A model generated the notes under the pieces. That model was not told where the DNA came from and did not search any database. It saw nothing but the letters and a program-made list of their open reading frames with translations. This document shows, piece after piece, positions 25,555 to 36,705 of a DNA stretch of 64,000 nt. Both the position numbers and the translations under genes were made by a program. The stretch spans positions 49,416,695 through 49,480,694 of the forward strand of contig CM049316.1 of the NCBI GenBank assembly GCA_026874595.1, given 5' to 3'. Numbering within the stretch: position 1 is the first letter of the stretch; each line of letters begins with the position of its first letter. The stretch is from Sipunculus nudus (Eukaryota; Annelida; Sipuncula; Golfingiida; Sipunculidae).

Positions 25555-27648
25555 CTAGGCATTTTCTCTAAGGGAGGCAATATCAGGATCTTTCTTTTGC
25601 ATTTCTATCAAATCATCAGTTTTCATGCTAACTTCTACATTCTTTACACTCCTATCCTTCTTTAACTGTTCATGCCCATTTTGATCAGGCGATTTCACGC
25701 CATTTGTACTCCTTTGGAGATTTCTATTCAGGGTCTGTTTGCCCTGTACTACATTTGTAGTCGAGTCCTTTGGACTGAGTGTGCCACTTGGGTCACATAC
25801 GGTCGATTTAATATTTACTCGCGTAACGGGCTTTAAGCCACTGACGTCATCGTTTGAATGCGCCATAAAGGTTTGCGAGAGGTCAAGTACAGAACTCTCT
25901 GGTTTCAGACTTGCCTTTTTACTCATCGCTCGAGTCACTACACAGCCTGGAAATACGCCCGGAAACTCCTGCTGGAGCAGGTCTGTGTCCCTATCAGTGC
26001 TCGGCAATTTTGTCATTCTGGGATCAATTTTCACTCTGTCACCAGCTAAATCGTTGCCTAGGAGGAGCGAAACGCCCTCTACTGGCAACTTTGAACAAAC
26101 TCCTACAGTTACAAATTCAGAGACTAAATCAGATTCTAGTTTCACTCTGTGTAATGGAACTTCTAAAAATTCCGAATTAACGCCCTGGACTAGAACTGAA
26201 CACCCCGCGTAACTCTCTTGAGAGAAGGGAAGAACAGATTTTAAAACGAGGCTTTGGGTTGCCCCGGTATCCCTTAAGATTTTAACACGGGCCTTTCTTG
26301 CATGGTTACCCTCTAACTGAACAAAGCCATCTGACACAAAGGGCTGAAAGCTCTCGTGGACAGGGCTTTGTGTTTCACCTTTAGTCTCTAGTTTACTGGG
26401 CATTATTACCGGTTTCATGCTCTGCGTAACAGTCAATGCATTAGGTTTAGGCTTACTTTGACCGTATCTTTTTCTATAACACTCAGATTCTGTATGCCCC
26501 TTGAACTCACAGAATGTACAATATTTGGGTCCAGTCCTAGGTTGTCCCTCTTTATGTTGAGCAGGAGAGTCAGATTGACTTTTATACCGGGGTTTACCAT
26601 GATCGGACTGTGGTTTACCTGAGCCGGAGTGACCCCGATAGTAGGGACTACCCTTTCTCCGACCCAGTTTTGGGCTTTTGCTACCTTCTCTTTTCTCACC
26701 ATACCTCCTGTGACTGGTATAACTGGGGCGGTGCGTCAAGGCAAATTCATCTGCCAGGACACCAGCCTCGTTTACATTCCTTACTTTATGTTCATCCAAA
26801 AATATTTTAATGTCACTACGGATATGCCTTTTGAACTCTTCTATCAAAATTAGTTGTTTGAGTTTTTCAAAATCCTGATCAATTTTCATAGACTGACACC
26901 ATCTATTAAATGCACTTTCTTTGTCTCTAGCATATTCAACATGAGTTTGATTTTCTCTTTTTGTGGCATTCCTAAATTTTAAGCGATACGCTTCGGGGAC
27001 TAATTCATAGGCTCTCAGAATGACCTCTTTTACAGTGTCGTAATCCCTGCATTGTTCTTCTGTGAGCGCAGTGTAAACGTCCTGTGCGCGACCAACCAGA
27101 ACGCTTTGTAACAACAGGGTCCACTGGCCTTTAGGCCAAGCCATTAAAGTGGCCACTCGTTCAAAATAACTGAAATAACGCTCCACTTCGTTTTCATTGA
27201 AGGGAGGTACTTTTGTCGAATTTCTGAATAGGAATTCAGACGGCTCATGTGCTTTACGATTTTGAGGATTTTGTAACTCTAACTCTTTCAACTTAATTTG
27301 CGTTTCTCTTTCGATTTCACATCTACGGATTTCTGTTTCAACTTGAGCTTCATATTTCAATTTAAGTTCATACTTTCTCAATTCTAGTTCTATCAGGTCA
27401 ATAGCTGTTGCCCCAAGAGGTTCCTTAATAGGTTTTTCCTCCAAATCAGATTCCTCTTTACTATCTACATCACCATATAATGATTTCTTAAGTACATTTC
27501 TTAAACCCTCTACAGTGTATACCTCCATGATGTCAATATTTAAATGTAGAGCAACAATTTCAAGTTCATTTTTCTTTAACGTATACAATAAGCTCCTATT
27601 TTCTCTTAATTGTGGTATAATTTCATTGGGTTTAAATTCCGTACCCAT
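25555..27648 (-). CDS. Gag-protease polyprotein of the Gmr1-like element
   Basis: 697 codons ending in TAG. Residues about 84-126 form a charged, probably coiled-coil stretch. Residues 150-210 look like a capsid N-terminal region. Residues about 215-303 (from V-P-E-A-Y-R-L-K-F-R to A-D-E-F) closely follow the SCAN-domain pattern, including L-I-L-I-E-E-F. A basic, glycine/serine-rich linker leads to a CCHC zinc knuckle (C377, C380, H385, C390). The aspartic protease begins at D-T-G-A (460-463), with L-L-L-G-N-D-L further on. TAG separates it from the rest of pol in the same frame. It could be a readthrough stop, but a second stop follows. The start at 27648 lies 158 bp inside the 5' LTR. Confidence 0.9.
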   Translation of the reverse strand: MGTEFKPNEIIPQLRENRSLLYTLKKNELEIVALHLNIDIMEVYTVEGLRNVLKKSLYGDVDSKEESDLEEKPIKEPLGATAIDLIELELRKYELKLKYEAQVETEIRRCEIERETQIKLKELELQNPQNRKAHEPSEFLFRNSTKVPPFNENEVERYFSYFERVATLMAWPKGQWTLLLQSVLVGRAQDVYTALTEEQCRDYDTVKEVILRAYELVPEAYRLKFRNATKRENQTHVEYARDKESAFNRWCQSMKIDQDFEKLKQLILIEEFKRHIRSDIKIFLDEHKVRNVNEAGVLADEFALTHRPSYTSHRRYGEKREGSKSPKLGRRKGSPYYRGHSGSGKPQSDHGKPRYKSQSDSPAQHKEGQPRTGPKYCTFCEFKGHTESECYRKRYGQSKPKPNALTVTQSMKPVIMPSKLETKGETQSPVHESFQPFVSDGFVQLEGNHARKARVKILRDTGATQSLVLKSVLPFSQESYAGCSVLVQGVNSEFLEVPLHRVKLESDLVSEFVTVGVCSKLPVEGVSLLLGNDLAGDRVKIDPRMTKLPSTDRDTDLLQQEFPGVFPGCVVTRAMSKKASLKPESSVLDLSQTFMAHSNDDVSGLKPVTRVNIKSTVCDPSGTLSPKDSTTNVVQGKQTLNRNLQRSTNGVKSPDQNGHEQLKKDRSVKNVEVSMKTDDLIEMQKKDPDIASLRENA

Positions 27649-27785
27649 ATTTGCAAAGTATCAAGATAACGTGTCTGAGAAATATACGAGTTCAATTGTA
27701 GTTAAATACTAGTTCAATAACTAGAAGTTATAGAGACCACTGTGAAATTTTACATCCAAATGTAGCCGTTATTACGAAATACAGT

Positions 27786-27803
27786 GTCTCGTCGCGGTCG
27801 CCA
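27786..27803 (-). other. Primer-binding site of the Gmr1-like element
   Basis: On the minus strand, an 18-nt stretch starting TGGCGACCGCGACG lies 3 nt inside the 5' LTR (after TAA). TGG plus this position is the standard tRNA primer signature. I cannot name the tRNA securely; tRNA-Arg is a possibility to test. Confidence 0.7.
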
Positions 27804-27806
27804 TTA

Positions 27807-28132
27807 TGTTACGGTCCCTTTTCACACCCAAACAACTCAGGCCGAACCGTAACACATATGCTCAGACACGTTCTCTTCAAATGAATACGTAACCAAAATA
27901 TGGGTGCAAAAACAGTACTATATTACTAGATTACAATATTTACATTCATACACAAATAATATAATAGTCAATACATAACGTAATTTATAACCAAGTCTCT
28001 GACGAAAACTGAGTCTCTAAATAACGAACTGTAACGAAATACTTAACTGAATCCGGTAAACGAGAAACTGAAGTCCATCATCAACACATAATTCGGGCAC
28101 ACACAAAACTGAATGGTCCAAGAATAGTTTTT
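27807..28132 (-). repeat. 5' LTR of the Gmr1-like element, first part
   Basis: 326 bp identical by eye to 22158-22483. It ends in the five T where family A copy A8 is inserted. The LTR resumes at 30768. Confidence 0.92.
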
Positions 28133-30767
28133 AGCTCAGCTGACTATAAGTCATCTGAGCTATAGTCGTGGTCCATTGTCCGTCGTCCGTCCGTCTGTCC
28201 GTCCGTCCGTCCGTCCGTCCGTCCGTCCGTCCGTAGATGTGGCACGTTTTGAAACCGTAAGACCTAGGAATCCAAAATTCGGCATAATGTTAGATGTCCC
28301 CAAGATCTCCTACCAAGCCAAAAACTGGGTCTTTGCAACTTCGTTCCTTTGAGAAATTAAGGAAAAACCTCAATTTTTTATTAAAAACCTATTTTCACAC
28401 TTTAGGACTGCCTAATATCAAAACCACTCATCTGTTTTTCCTCATATTTACCATAAATATTCCTCTATATAGTTCCTATGTACATGCCAGAAATTATGTC
28501 TGTATTATTTAATTTAAAAAAGTTCTGGGCCCAAACATAATGCATTTTGAAAAAAATAAGGAAAGATATTTGATCACTTAACACAAAAAATGTTAAAGCT
28601 GTGGACTTTTTTTCCAGTAATATAACTTTAATTAATCAAAATTAAATTGTATACCCAAAATTAGATGAAAATCTTTTAAATTTTTTAAAATATTAATAAA
28701 AATAAAAAATTGGTACCTTAAATTTTGCCCAACTTTGACCATGGCACGTTTTTTTCCTGTAAGTACTGTGGATTTAATTTTCACAGCATGTTTTTGTCAG
28801 CATTTCAACTGTTAACACCAAAAATTTGAAACCAGTTGATTAAAAACTGTAGATTTTAATCAAGTTTTCAAGCACCTTGTAACATATTGTTTACATCAAG
28901 CTAGTGTTATGCAGTTTGCAAAAGCTCAGCTCCCCAGCTTCAGCTCTAAGTTCCTTAAATTCAGCATACAGTTAGATGTCTCCAAAATCCCCTACCATGC
29001 CAAGAATTTGGTCACTAGGACTTAATACCTTCGAGATATTAATGAAAAACTTCATTTTTCCATTAAAAACCCATTGTTACACTTCAAGACTGCCTAATAT
29101 CAAAACCACTGATCTGACTTTAATCATAAACAATATACATATTTTTCATTCTCTGTGCACATCCCAGAATGATGTCAGTATTGCGTAATTGTTTTAAGTT
29201 ATAGGCCCAAACATAATGCACTTTGTAAAAAATCAAGAAATATATTTACTCCCTTAACAAGGGCATTGCTAGAGATTTTTTTGTCAGGGATGTAACATTA
29301 TTTAATCAAGATTCAATTGAATACCCAAAATTAGTTCTGAACTTTTCAAATTTTATAAGTTATTAGTATAAATATAAAATTAGTACCTTAAATTTTGCCC
29401 AACTGTGACCATGGCACGTTTGTTTCCCGTGAGCACTGTTGATATAATTTTCATATCATGCACACATAAGGATTTCAGCTTTTGAGTTTAGAAAGCTGAA
29501 AGAAATTGGCCAAAAATTGTTGCTTTTATTAATGTTTTTTATGAGACCCTGTCAGACTTTGGCTCTCTCCAGCCCCTCTTGAGTCACCTGTATGTTGACC
29601 TTGTTGACCTTTCATCAAATTATGCACGCTTGAGGCGAGGCATACAGGAATCCAGGCAGCTTATGGCCAGCCACAGTTGATCCAGGTGTCCAACCGAACT
29701 CATCTAGTAGTTTTAACCAACAACATAACAATAAACAACAAATTAATAAATTTTTATTGGTTTTTAATAACAAATTAAAGAAAAATAGAAAAGGAATTTG
29801 TTAGTTTATAATAACAGGAAATTAACTTGCAGTTACTGATGATATAAGAATCTTGTATCGATGGGTAGAATGTCACATATTCCAAATAACACCATGCAGT
29901 CACCTATGGCATTTTTCAGTTCAATTTTAATGATAAAGAAGTAAATCATATTATTCATTACTAATCATTAGGGATCATATGAAGGAAATTAATGATAGAC
30001 AAAGATGCAGTTGATAATATTAATCTAGATTCCTACTGTGTCTAGTGTGTACATTGATGTGAAATTAGTCCAAAATGAATTTTTTACAGTTATTTTTAAT
30101 ATAAATAAAAGCCATAAAACCAGGTACTTATGATCATTATTTAAATGTGTGAATTTTGTATATTCTGGATTCTCAACATCATTGTTTGGTGAAAATTGAA
30201 TAAATACCAGACATGGTGCTAATACTTTGTAATTGTATTTAAATACGAATATGATTATGTACTCCATTATAAAATTTCTTGCATAAAGAATGGGAATTCA
30301 GGTAAAAATGAAAGTATATGAATACTCGTGCAAATACTTTCAAAATGTATTCATGAATGCATTCATGAATATATTCTTTAATATTATTTAAATAATCATA
30401 TCAGTTATATTTCATTTTAAAAAATCATATGATTCTCTTATTATTTTTAATAAAAATTATATTTGGGACTATTTGTAATTTTTTTAAATAAATAGTTAAA
30501 CTCTTATATTATATGTTCTGCTTATAAGTTATATGGCCAAGTCAAAATCTGTGTGACAATAGTACTCCAGTTGTTAATAAAATAAATGAAATCAATCCTC
30601 TTCCCTGTCTCCAAAGGTACTATCAAAATCATACATAAGCTAAACAACAACAACTCATAATACAGCTTAAATTTATTACCACACAAAACCAGCATGTGCC
30701 TCATTTCTAAATAATATTTTTTTATCATATATAACAGCTGAGCGTCGTGACCCATAGGTCCCTTGTT
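28133..30767 (+). mobile_element. Family A Helentron-like element (A8), 2635 bp, inserted in the LTR
   Basis: The other LTR gives the exact empty site, so the net insert is 2635 bp: AGCTCAGCTG... to ...CCCTTGTT, with only T at the junctions and no longer duplication. The 5' 29 bp form a near-perfect palindrome, followed by (GTCC)n to about 28234. The motif GCTCAGCTG at 28134-28142 returns inverted as CAGCTGAGC at 30735-30743. A hairpin GACCCATAGGTC (30749-30760) and CCTTGTT follow. The interior has two diverged ~680-bp units starting near 28289 and 28971. It has no open frame over 100 codons. Insertion between T and T, the inverted motifs and the 3' hairpin fit non-autonomous Helentron/Helitron2 elements. 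Confidence 0.85.
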
Positions 30768-30888
30768 ATGTTTCTCAAAGCGCGTCAGTAGTCACTGATA
30801 GCGGGGTGGATCCATAAGCGTGGAAACGGGGGCGGCCACACCACTTCGTGGCGCCATCCTCCGATGTCCGGGTGACGTCCATGCAACA
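30768..30888 (-). repeat. 5' LTR of the Gmr1-like element, second part
   Basis: 121 bp identical by eye to 22484-22604, ending GCAACA and followed by ATTA of the target duplication. Confidence 0.92.
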
Positions 30889-33800
30889 ATTATAAGAGGC
30901 ATCATGAGATGCAGTGCCAACTGGCGGTCGAATTATTCTTTTTTTTATTTTTTTGGGGGGGGGGGGGTTGTTTGTTGGAGTTACCTGGAAACATCCTTTC
31001 ACGTCATGCAATATTTGTATATGCATTAGAAGGGATAGAAGGGATTCTTTCCCGCAGGGATCAGAAACAACGAGAACACGTACTGATAGTACTTAGATAG
31101 TAGAACAATAATTCATTACATATATAATATATATGCACATTAATGTAAACAAATCGTTATTAACAAGAATATAAAATAACGGAAAATCAATATTTTTTAT
31201 TGTTGGAAAGGTGTTTTTAAAATGTGCTATTGGGATAATGCACATAATACCAAAGTTTATAAACGTGGGAAAACGATACTAAACTGTGAAGTAACACCGT
31301 AGAAACATGTTTTTCACAGTACATTTTAATGTATGTTATGTTATTCAAATATATAGGCCTACGTATGTCCAACAATGCCTATCAAAATTATGCCTAGTTA
31401 CTATGATTTCATAGCAGTACATTCTGGTATCTTAGAGGAAAATTGCACGTACATATCTTTATGCACTTACATATCCAGGTCTTCAATTTGCACTTTATTT
31501 CAGTGACATTTAAATGAAGCATAATTACATTATGAAATTAATATAAAATGGAAATATAATATATAATTACATTTATTCAATTCAACTTCACTTGAAGAAA
31601 AGTAGGAAATTTATTTAATAATTTTGAGACGCACCATTCCTTGGTTAACCAGATGTATACACGAGACCTAACTTCAAATCATATATCTAATCTGGTAACC
31701 TCCGTATGCAACTTTGTACATTTAAGCCTTCATATAGTCAGAATGCATAAGTCATGCACTGCTGATAAAACTTCAGCTTCAGCAGGAATGCATGCGGTCT
31801 CCCCAGGCTGCAAGGTGGTGATTTCACGGAGATGCAGAGTTCCAGTTAATCATAAAACAACATGCAGCAACAATTCAATAATTCTAAAGAAGCGCCTGGA
31901 ATGTTCCAAAAACTTCTAATAAGTTATGATCCCTTGGGTGTTTGTTTATTTATTTATTTTGTATTCACCAGTCCCGTCAGCTGTAGAGACGGGGACCATG
32001 ACCTACACCTTGCAATTATACATGTCGTTCGGTTCAGGAACATTGTAAATGATATCCTTTGTTGATTAATGTAATAGGTGCCAATTTAAAGTAGTAATTT
32101 CCACTCCGAATCCCTGCCTGGTTGGCCACATGATGTGTGCTCTCTTTCCGCTAAAATCTTCTGTGTGATAAGAAAATTTCCGTGTGCTAATAAAACTGTC
32201 AATCAAACGTGAAAATGACAAGGTCGGGTGGGTAAAAATAGAAGCCGACACCTTGTGGTATTTTAGGTCTTCGAAAGGGGCAAGTTTGAGACAAAGCCAT
32301 CAAACATTTTGCAATATAGATATATTTGTATACCTGCGTCTTTTAAATCTTATCTTACAGCAATGGAAAGGTACAATTATATTTCAGTCTAATTTGTCCA
32401 CCTGCATGGTTTCTCGTCATTTTGAATACACCATGCGCATGCATATCGAAAGTCCGCATCTTCGGTCTTTATATTTTACTTTCACTGTGTCACCGTCACT
32501 ATATATATACACGATATAGCTTCTAATTTAAGACTGGCAAATGCATTTAATTCATTTGTCCTGCATGTATCATGACTGAGACTGACTCTGCCGTATGACT
32601 TTAAAGGATTATCATGACCAAGACACATTTTCCATATTTAATCCCTGGGCCATGCATGCACGGTGATTGGGTTTTGAGAGCGATATCAATATAAAGCGGC
32701 GTTTATACCGGGCGCACAGTATATGCGATATATATGCAGGCGGTCTGCAGTATACACTTTGTATTTTTTATGAATATAGGCAGCGAATGAAACCGATTTG
32801 AGAAATTGACATGGATGAAATGTAAAAAGGAGTTATAAGTTCTGGTATTAGTGGTAAGATTTTATGTTTGAAAGGTACAAACATTTAACGCAGTACTATT
32901 CCTTACAACAATGAATAGCCTGTTATAGGCAAACATGTATTACCAAAAAAAATTATTTACTTCAATTCATAATATAATAGGTTATAGTTTTATAATTTTA
33001 TTTGCTATGTGCCATATATATTTAAGGATGTTTTGCAGCTCCTCCCAAAATCTGTTTCACTGGCAGTGACAGTGCTTTTTTCAATCACTAATGAAAATTA
33101 TAATACGCACATACTATATACATGTGTATATATATATAGCCTATATACACACACATGCACACACAAAAGCGCGCACACGTGCACGTACACATGTAGCCTA
33201 TACATATACAGAAAGTACTACACATATACAAATTTGTAAAATCTGTTCAGTATGTGTTGAAACCGTATTAATACATATTTGTTCAAGTGTATAAGTCACT
33301 TACTGTCTTGTCTTACATATTCAAGGATCTGGGTGTAAGCGTGCAGTTCCACGTACGTCGTATAATAATTACATCAATATTTCATGAAGTATATTATCAT
33401 TATATTTTACACTGGAAAATTAACTATATCCATAAATTATCTGGCTCTTTCTAAGTTAAGACAATATCAATTTTATTTTCAATTCATAAAGTCTCTTAGA
33501 ATGATTGACAGTTCTTGTGCACGGCCGATTGTGCCCGATAACGATTGTACATAGAATGTTTGGCACAGAAATGATCACTAGTAAACAATCAGACATCACA
33601 TATATATACGACATGATATATGACAGTATCTTCGATTTTTATTTATGAAAATATGTTAATATTTAAAATAAATACTCATCTTATTATATGATATCGGTAA
33701 AACATGGTTTTCCAGTGCCATTACATGACACAATTAGGAGGTCACTCAGATCACGTGGGTGGTGTCTGTCAAACGCGTCAGTCAGTCGGACGGCGATCAT

Positions 33801-34461
33801 TGGTCACAAGTTAAACCAATAAAAAAAGGGATAATATATGATCTTGGAAATATTTAAAGGAAGTTAACTCTGTAAACACATTGCACTTGGTTTTCTCACT
33901 GGAATTGATAGCCAACATTTAGTGATTTACCGATTTCTGATGAATTTAGCGAAAGTGTCTGATTTTACTCTCGCAGGCGACATGTTACCAGGGCCCACGT
34001 AACAAGGCCACGTGAGTGAAAGCCAATCATTTTTATTTTTTTCCAACAAGTCGGCGTCCGCGCCAGTTTGGATCTTGGTCACATGTTAGAACAACTCTTG
34101 ACGTTCTGCTCTTTCATTTAAGTACAAATATGATAGATGACAATAGATATTTCACCCCCAAAACTTGCCCCAAATATGGGTATGTAAAATGGGCTTTAGC
34201 GCGCCCTGCTGGGCGCCTTTGAATTCTAGGCCTGTGACAAACCGTGCGCCCGCCAAGGCGGTATTGGAGTTTAAAGGCTTAAGGGCAGTCAGTTATGTAA
34301 ACCCTAAAGTGATACTTTATCCATTGGTGCCCACTGTTACAGTGTTGACATTTAGCAAAAGCAAAGGTTTCCATACATAATTGTTGCATAAGTACTGTAG
34401 CAATGTGCAATTTACTGTATTCAGAGTAATGAGTACCCTGGGGGCTCTCAAATTGTTTTTT
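30889..34461. other. Low-copy intronic sequence right of the Gmr1-like element
   Basis: It continues the locus interrupted by the retrotransposon. A poly-G run lies near 30955-30967, TA/CA-type simple repeats near 33110-33210, and clustered CpG with CACGTG-type cores near 33750-33785 and 34000-34016. I found no exon of the Mcr-like gene, no coding frame with family features and no matching repeat family. Confidence 0.5.
33110..33210. repeat. TA/CA-type simple-sequence region
   Basis: Alternating TA and CA dinucleotide runs (tatatatata, acacacacatgcacacaca). Short open frames crossing it are composition artefacts. Confidence 0.8.
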
Positions 34462-36192
34462 ATGCCCCTGCCACAAAGTGGCCGGGGCATATAGTTTTAC
34501 CCATGTCCGTCATTCCGTCATTCCGAAATCAAACAGTTGTCCAGATTTTTTTTCGCAATGCCTGCAGATATTGGCCTGATTTTTGGTGTGTAGGCAGATA
34601 ATGACCAGTTACAGATTGAGTTAGCGTTTCGTCCTGGTTGACCTACTTTTGACCGTTTTACGGCTCCTAAACTTAGAAAATTTCATGAAAAATAGAAATT
34701 TTCATGACAAATACATATGTACAGACTTTTTTCGCAATGCCTGCAGATATTGGCCTGATTGTTAGTGTGTGGGCAGATAATGACCAGTTACAGATCGAGT
34801 TCGCGTTTCGTCCCAGTTGACCTTCTTTTGACCAATTTACGGCTCCTTAACTTAGAAAATTTCATGAAAAATAGAAATTTTAATGACAAATACACATGTA
34901 CGGACTTTTTTTCGCAATGCCTGCAGATATTGGCCTGATTTTTGGAATGTGGGCAGATATAGACCAGCTACAGATGGAGTTCGCGTTTCCTCCCAGTTGA
35001 CCTACTTTTGACCTTTTTAAGGCTCCTAAACTTAGAAAATTTCATGAAAAATAGAAATTTTCATTACAAATACATATGTACGGACTTCTTTTCGCAATGC
35101 CTGCAGATATTGGCCTGATTTTTGGTGTGTGGGCAGATAATGACCAGTTACAGATCGAGTTCGCGTTTCGTCCCAGTTGACCTACTTTTGACCGTTTTAC
35201 GGCTCCTTAACTTAGAAAATTTCATGAAAAATAAAAATTTACATGACAAATACACATGTACAGACTTTTTTTTTGCAATGCCTGCAGATATTGGCCTGAT
35301 TTTTGGTATGTGGGCAGATATAGACCAGTTACAGATCGAGTTAGCGTTTCCTCCTGGTTGACCTACTTTTGATTTTTTTACGGCTCCTAAACATAGAAAA
35401 TTTCAAGAAAAATATAAATTTTCATGACAAATGTACATGTACAGCTGTTTTAGCCCTCAGCTCATAAGCTGATGGACTATTGTCTTCACCCAAGCTGTCC
35501 ATCTGTCCTTCCGTCTGTCTGTCCGTCCGGAGTCTGTCCATCCTGCGTCTGTTAACTTTTACCTTGTGAGCGGGATATATATATCTCTAAAAGGATTCAC
35601 CGTTGCAATTTTATTTCATCAGTGAATATGTATATCGATAAAATCTCGGTCAAGTTCAAAGTTGGGTGACCTTGACCCATTTTTCTACATTTTAGAGCTG
35701 ATTATAAAAAAACACTCAAAAGCTTATATCTCAGGAACCATATGGTGGATTGTTATGAAACATGGTACATACCTCTCCAATTTAAAATTATAACTGATTA
35801 TCAGCTTTTGCTTATATCCTAGTTTCGCAATGCAGTGCTTACATATACTGGCCCAATGTTTGGTCTATGGGTGCATAATGACCACATACAGATCAAGTTC
35901 GCGTTTCGTCCCAGTTGCCCTATTTTCGACCATATGACAGATCCTGAACATAGAAAATTTCATGAAAGACAGAAATTTTTATGAAAAATGCACATGTATG
36001 GACTTTTTTTCGCAATGCCTGCAGATACTGGCCTGATTTAGGTGTGTTGCTTGATAATGACCTGTTATCGTGTTTGCATTTTGCCCTTGTTGACCTACTT
36101 TTGACCATATGACACCTCCTGAACTTAAAAATTTTACAAATGTTTCTAATTTGCCCCAGGCGGGGGCATTCGTGTCGTTCCAACACATCTAG
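34462..36192 (+). repeat. Family B element (B1) with 180-bp tandem units
   Basis: The 5' end ATGCCCCTGCCAC folds with GTGGCCGGGGCAT and is followed by a CCGTCATTCCGTC tract. Units of ~180 bp recur; 'cctgcagatatt' falls at 34561, 34740, 34920, 35100 and 35281. The 3' end holds GGCGGGGGCAT (36159-36169, inverse of the 5' motif), a GTGTCG...ACAC hairpin and ATCTAG, with oligo-T on both flanks. A different fragment interrupts it at about 35452-35822. Confidence 0.75.
35452..35822 (+). repeat. Fragment of a further element family inside B1
   Basis: It starts with AGCCCTCAGCTCATAAGCTG, which can fold (CAGCT/AGCTG). A pyrimidine-rich GTCTGTCTGTCCGTCC tract follows, as after the 5' hairpins of families A, B and E. 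Its sequence is otherwise different, and no matching 3' end was found before B1 units resume near 35822. It is probably a 5' fragment. Confidence 0.5.
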
Positions 36193-36705
36193 TTTTTTTT
36201 ACAAATTTTATACAGCAAAAAGCACCTGCCTCTTTGCTCCAAACGTCCTCAAGTTTGTTTTCAGACACTTCTCTTGGCATTTTCTTGCACAATTTCCCAC
36301 AGCTTTTGCAGTCTTTTTTTTTACTGCACATTTCCTTTAGCGTTTTACTCGCACACTACCCACTGCCTCTTTGAGTTAAACTAGGTAGTCACTTTCTGCA
36401 TCTATTTAACAGAGCTTCTGCATCTTTCTCCTCAAATCTGATCATATACTTATTACATGAAATTTCTTGCAATGTGTGTCCTCATTTTTCCTCTTATATC
36501 ACATATAATATAATAACTGTTTATTTTACTGTTATATAAACATGTGGCATATTATCAGTTCATTTTGTCAAAACATTACATATATTTCAGACATACCAGC
36601 GGTAATAAGCTGTTTGTCCCTCCTTGTGTTGCCCATCACTCAGTAAATGTTTCAATAAGTCCATCCAATGACTGTACCATGAATTTGCTAAATCCATAAG
36701 TTTTT
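36193..36705. other. Unassigned intronic sequence between B1 and A9
   Basis: AT-rich, without a recognised exon, repeat family or coding frame. Confidence 0.5.

Larger units (their letters stand above)
22158..30888 (-). mobile_element. Gmr1-like Ty3/gypsy LTR retrotransposon with nested family A insertion
   Basis: The element is on the minus strand: 5' LTR, gag-protease, integrase, reverse transcriptase, RNase H, 3' LTR. Both LTRs are 447 bp, run TG...CA and look identical by eye. The flanks carry a 4-bp duplication ATTA at 22154-22157 and 30889-30892 (5 bp if the LTR is trimmed by one base). Removing the 2635-bp family A insert leaves 6096 bp. Integrase precedes RT, opposite to ordinary Ty3/gypsy but as in the Gmr1 group. 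Pol has two in-frame stops and one frameshift, so this copy cannot make a complete Pol unless the stops are recoded. Confidence 0.92.

Noticed and set aside
25739-26212. 157-codon + strand frame opposite gag-protease
   Set aside because: It is a shadow of the minus-strand gag-protease frame with no independent features.
28160-28235. GTCC repeat considered as a CRISPR-like array
   Set aside because: It is a simple tetranucleotide run without spacers, inside a eukaryotic transposon.
32184-32519. 111-codon + strand frame in low-copy intronic sequence
   Set aside because: No domain, no signal or splice context, and low-complexity composition; likely chance.
22071-34016. Shared CACGTG-containing phrases on both sides of the Gmr1-like element as ends of a larger transposon
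   Set aside because: The similarity is limited to the core motif, and no terminal inverted repeat or target duplication could be traced.
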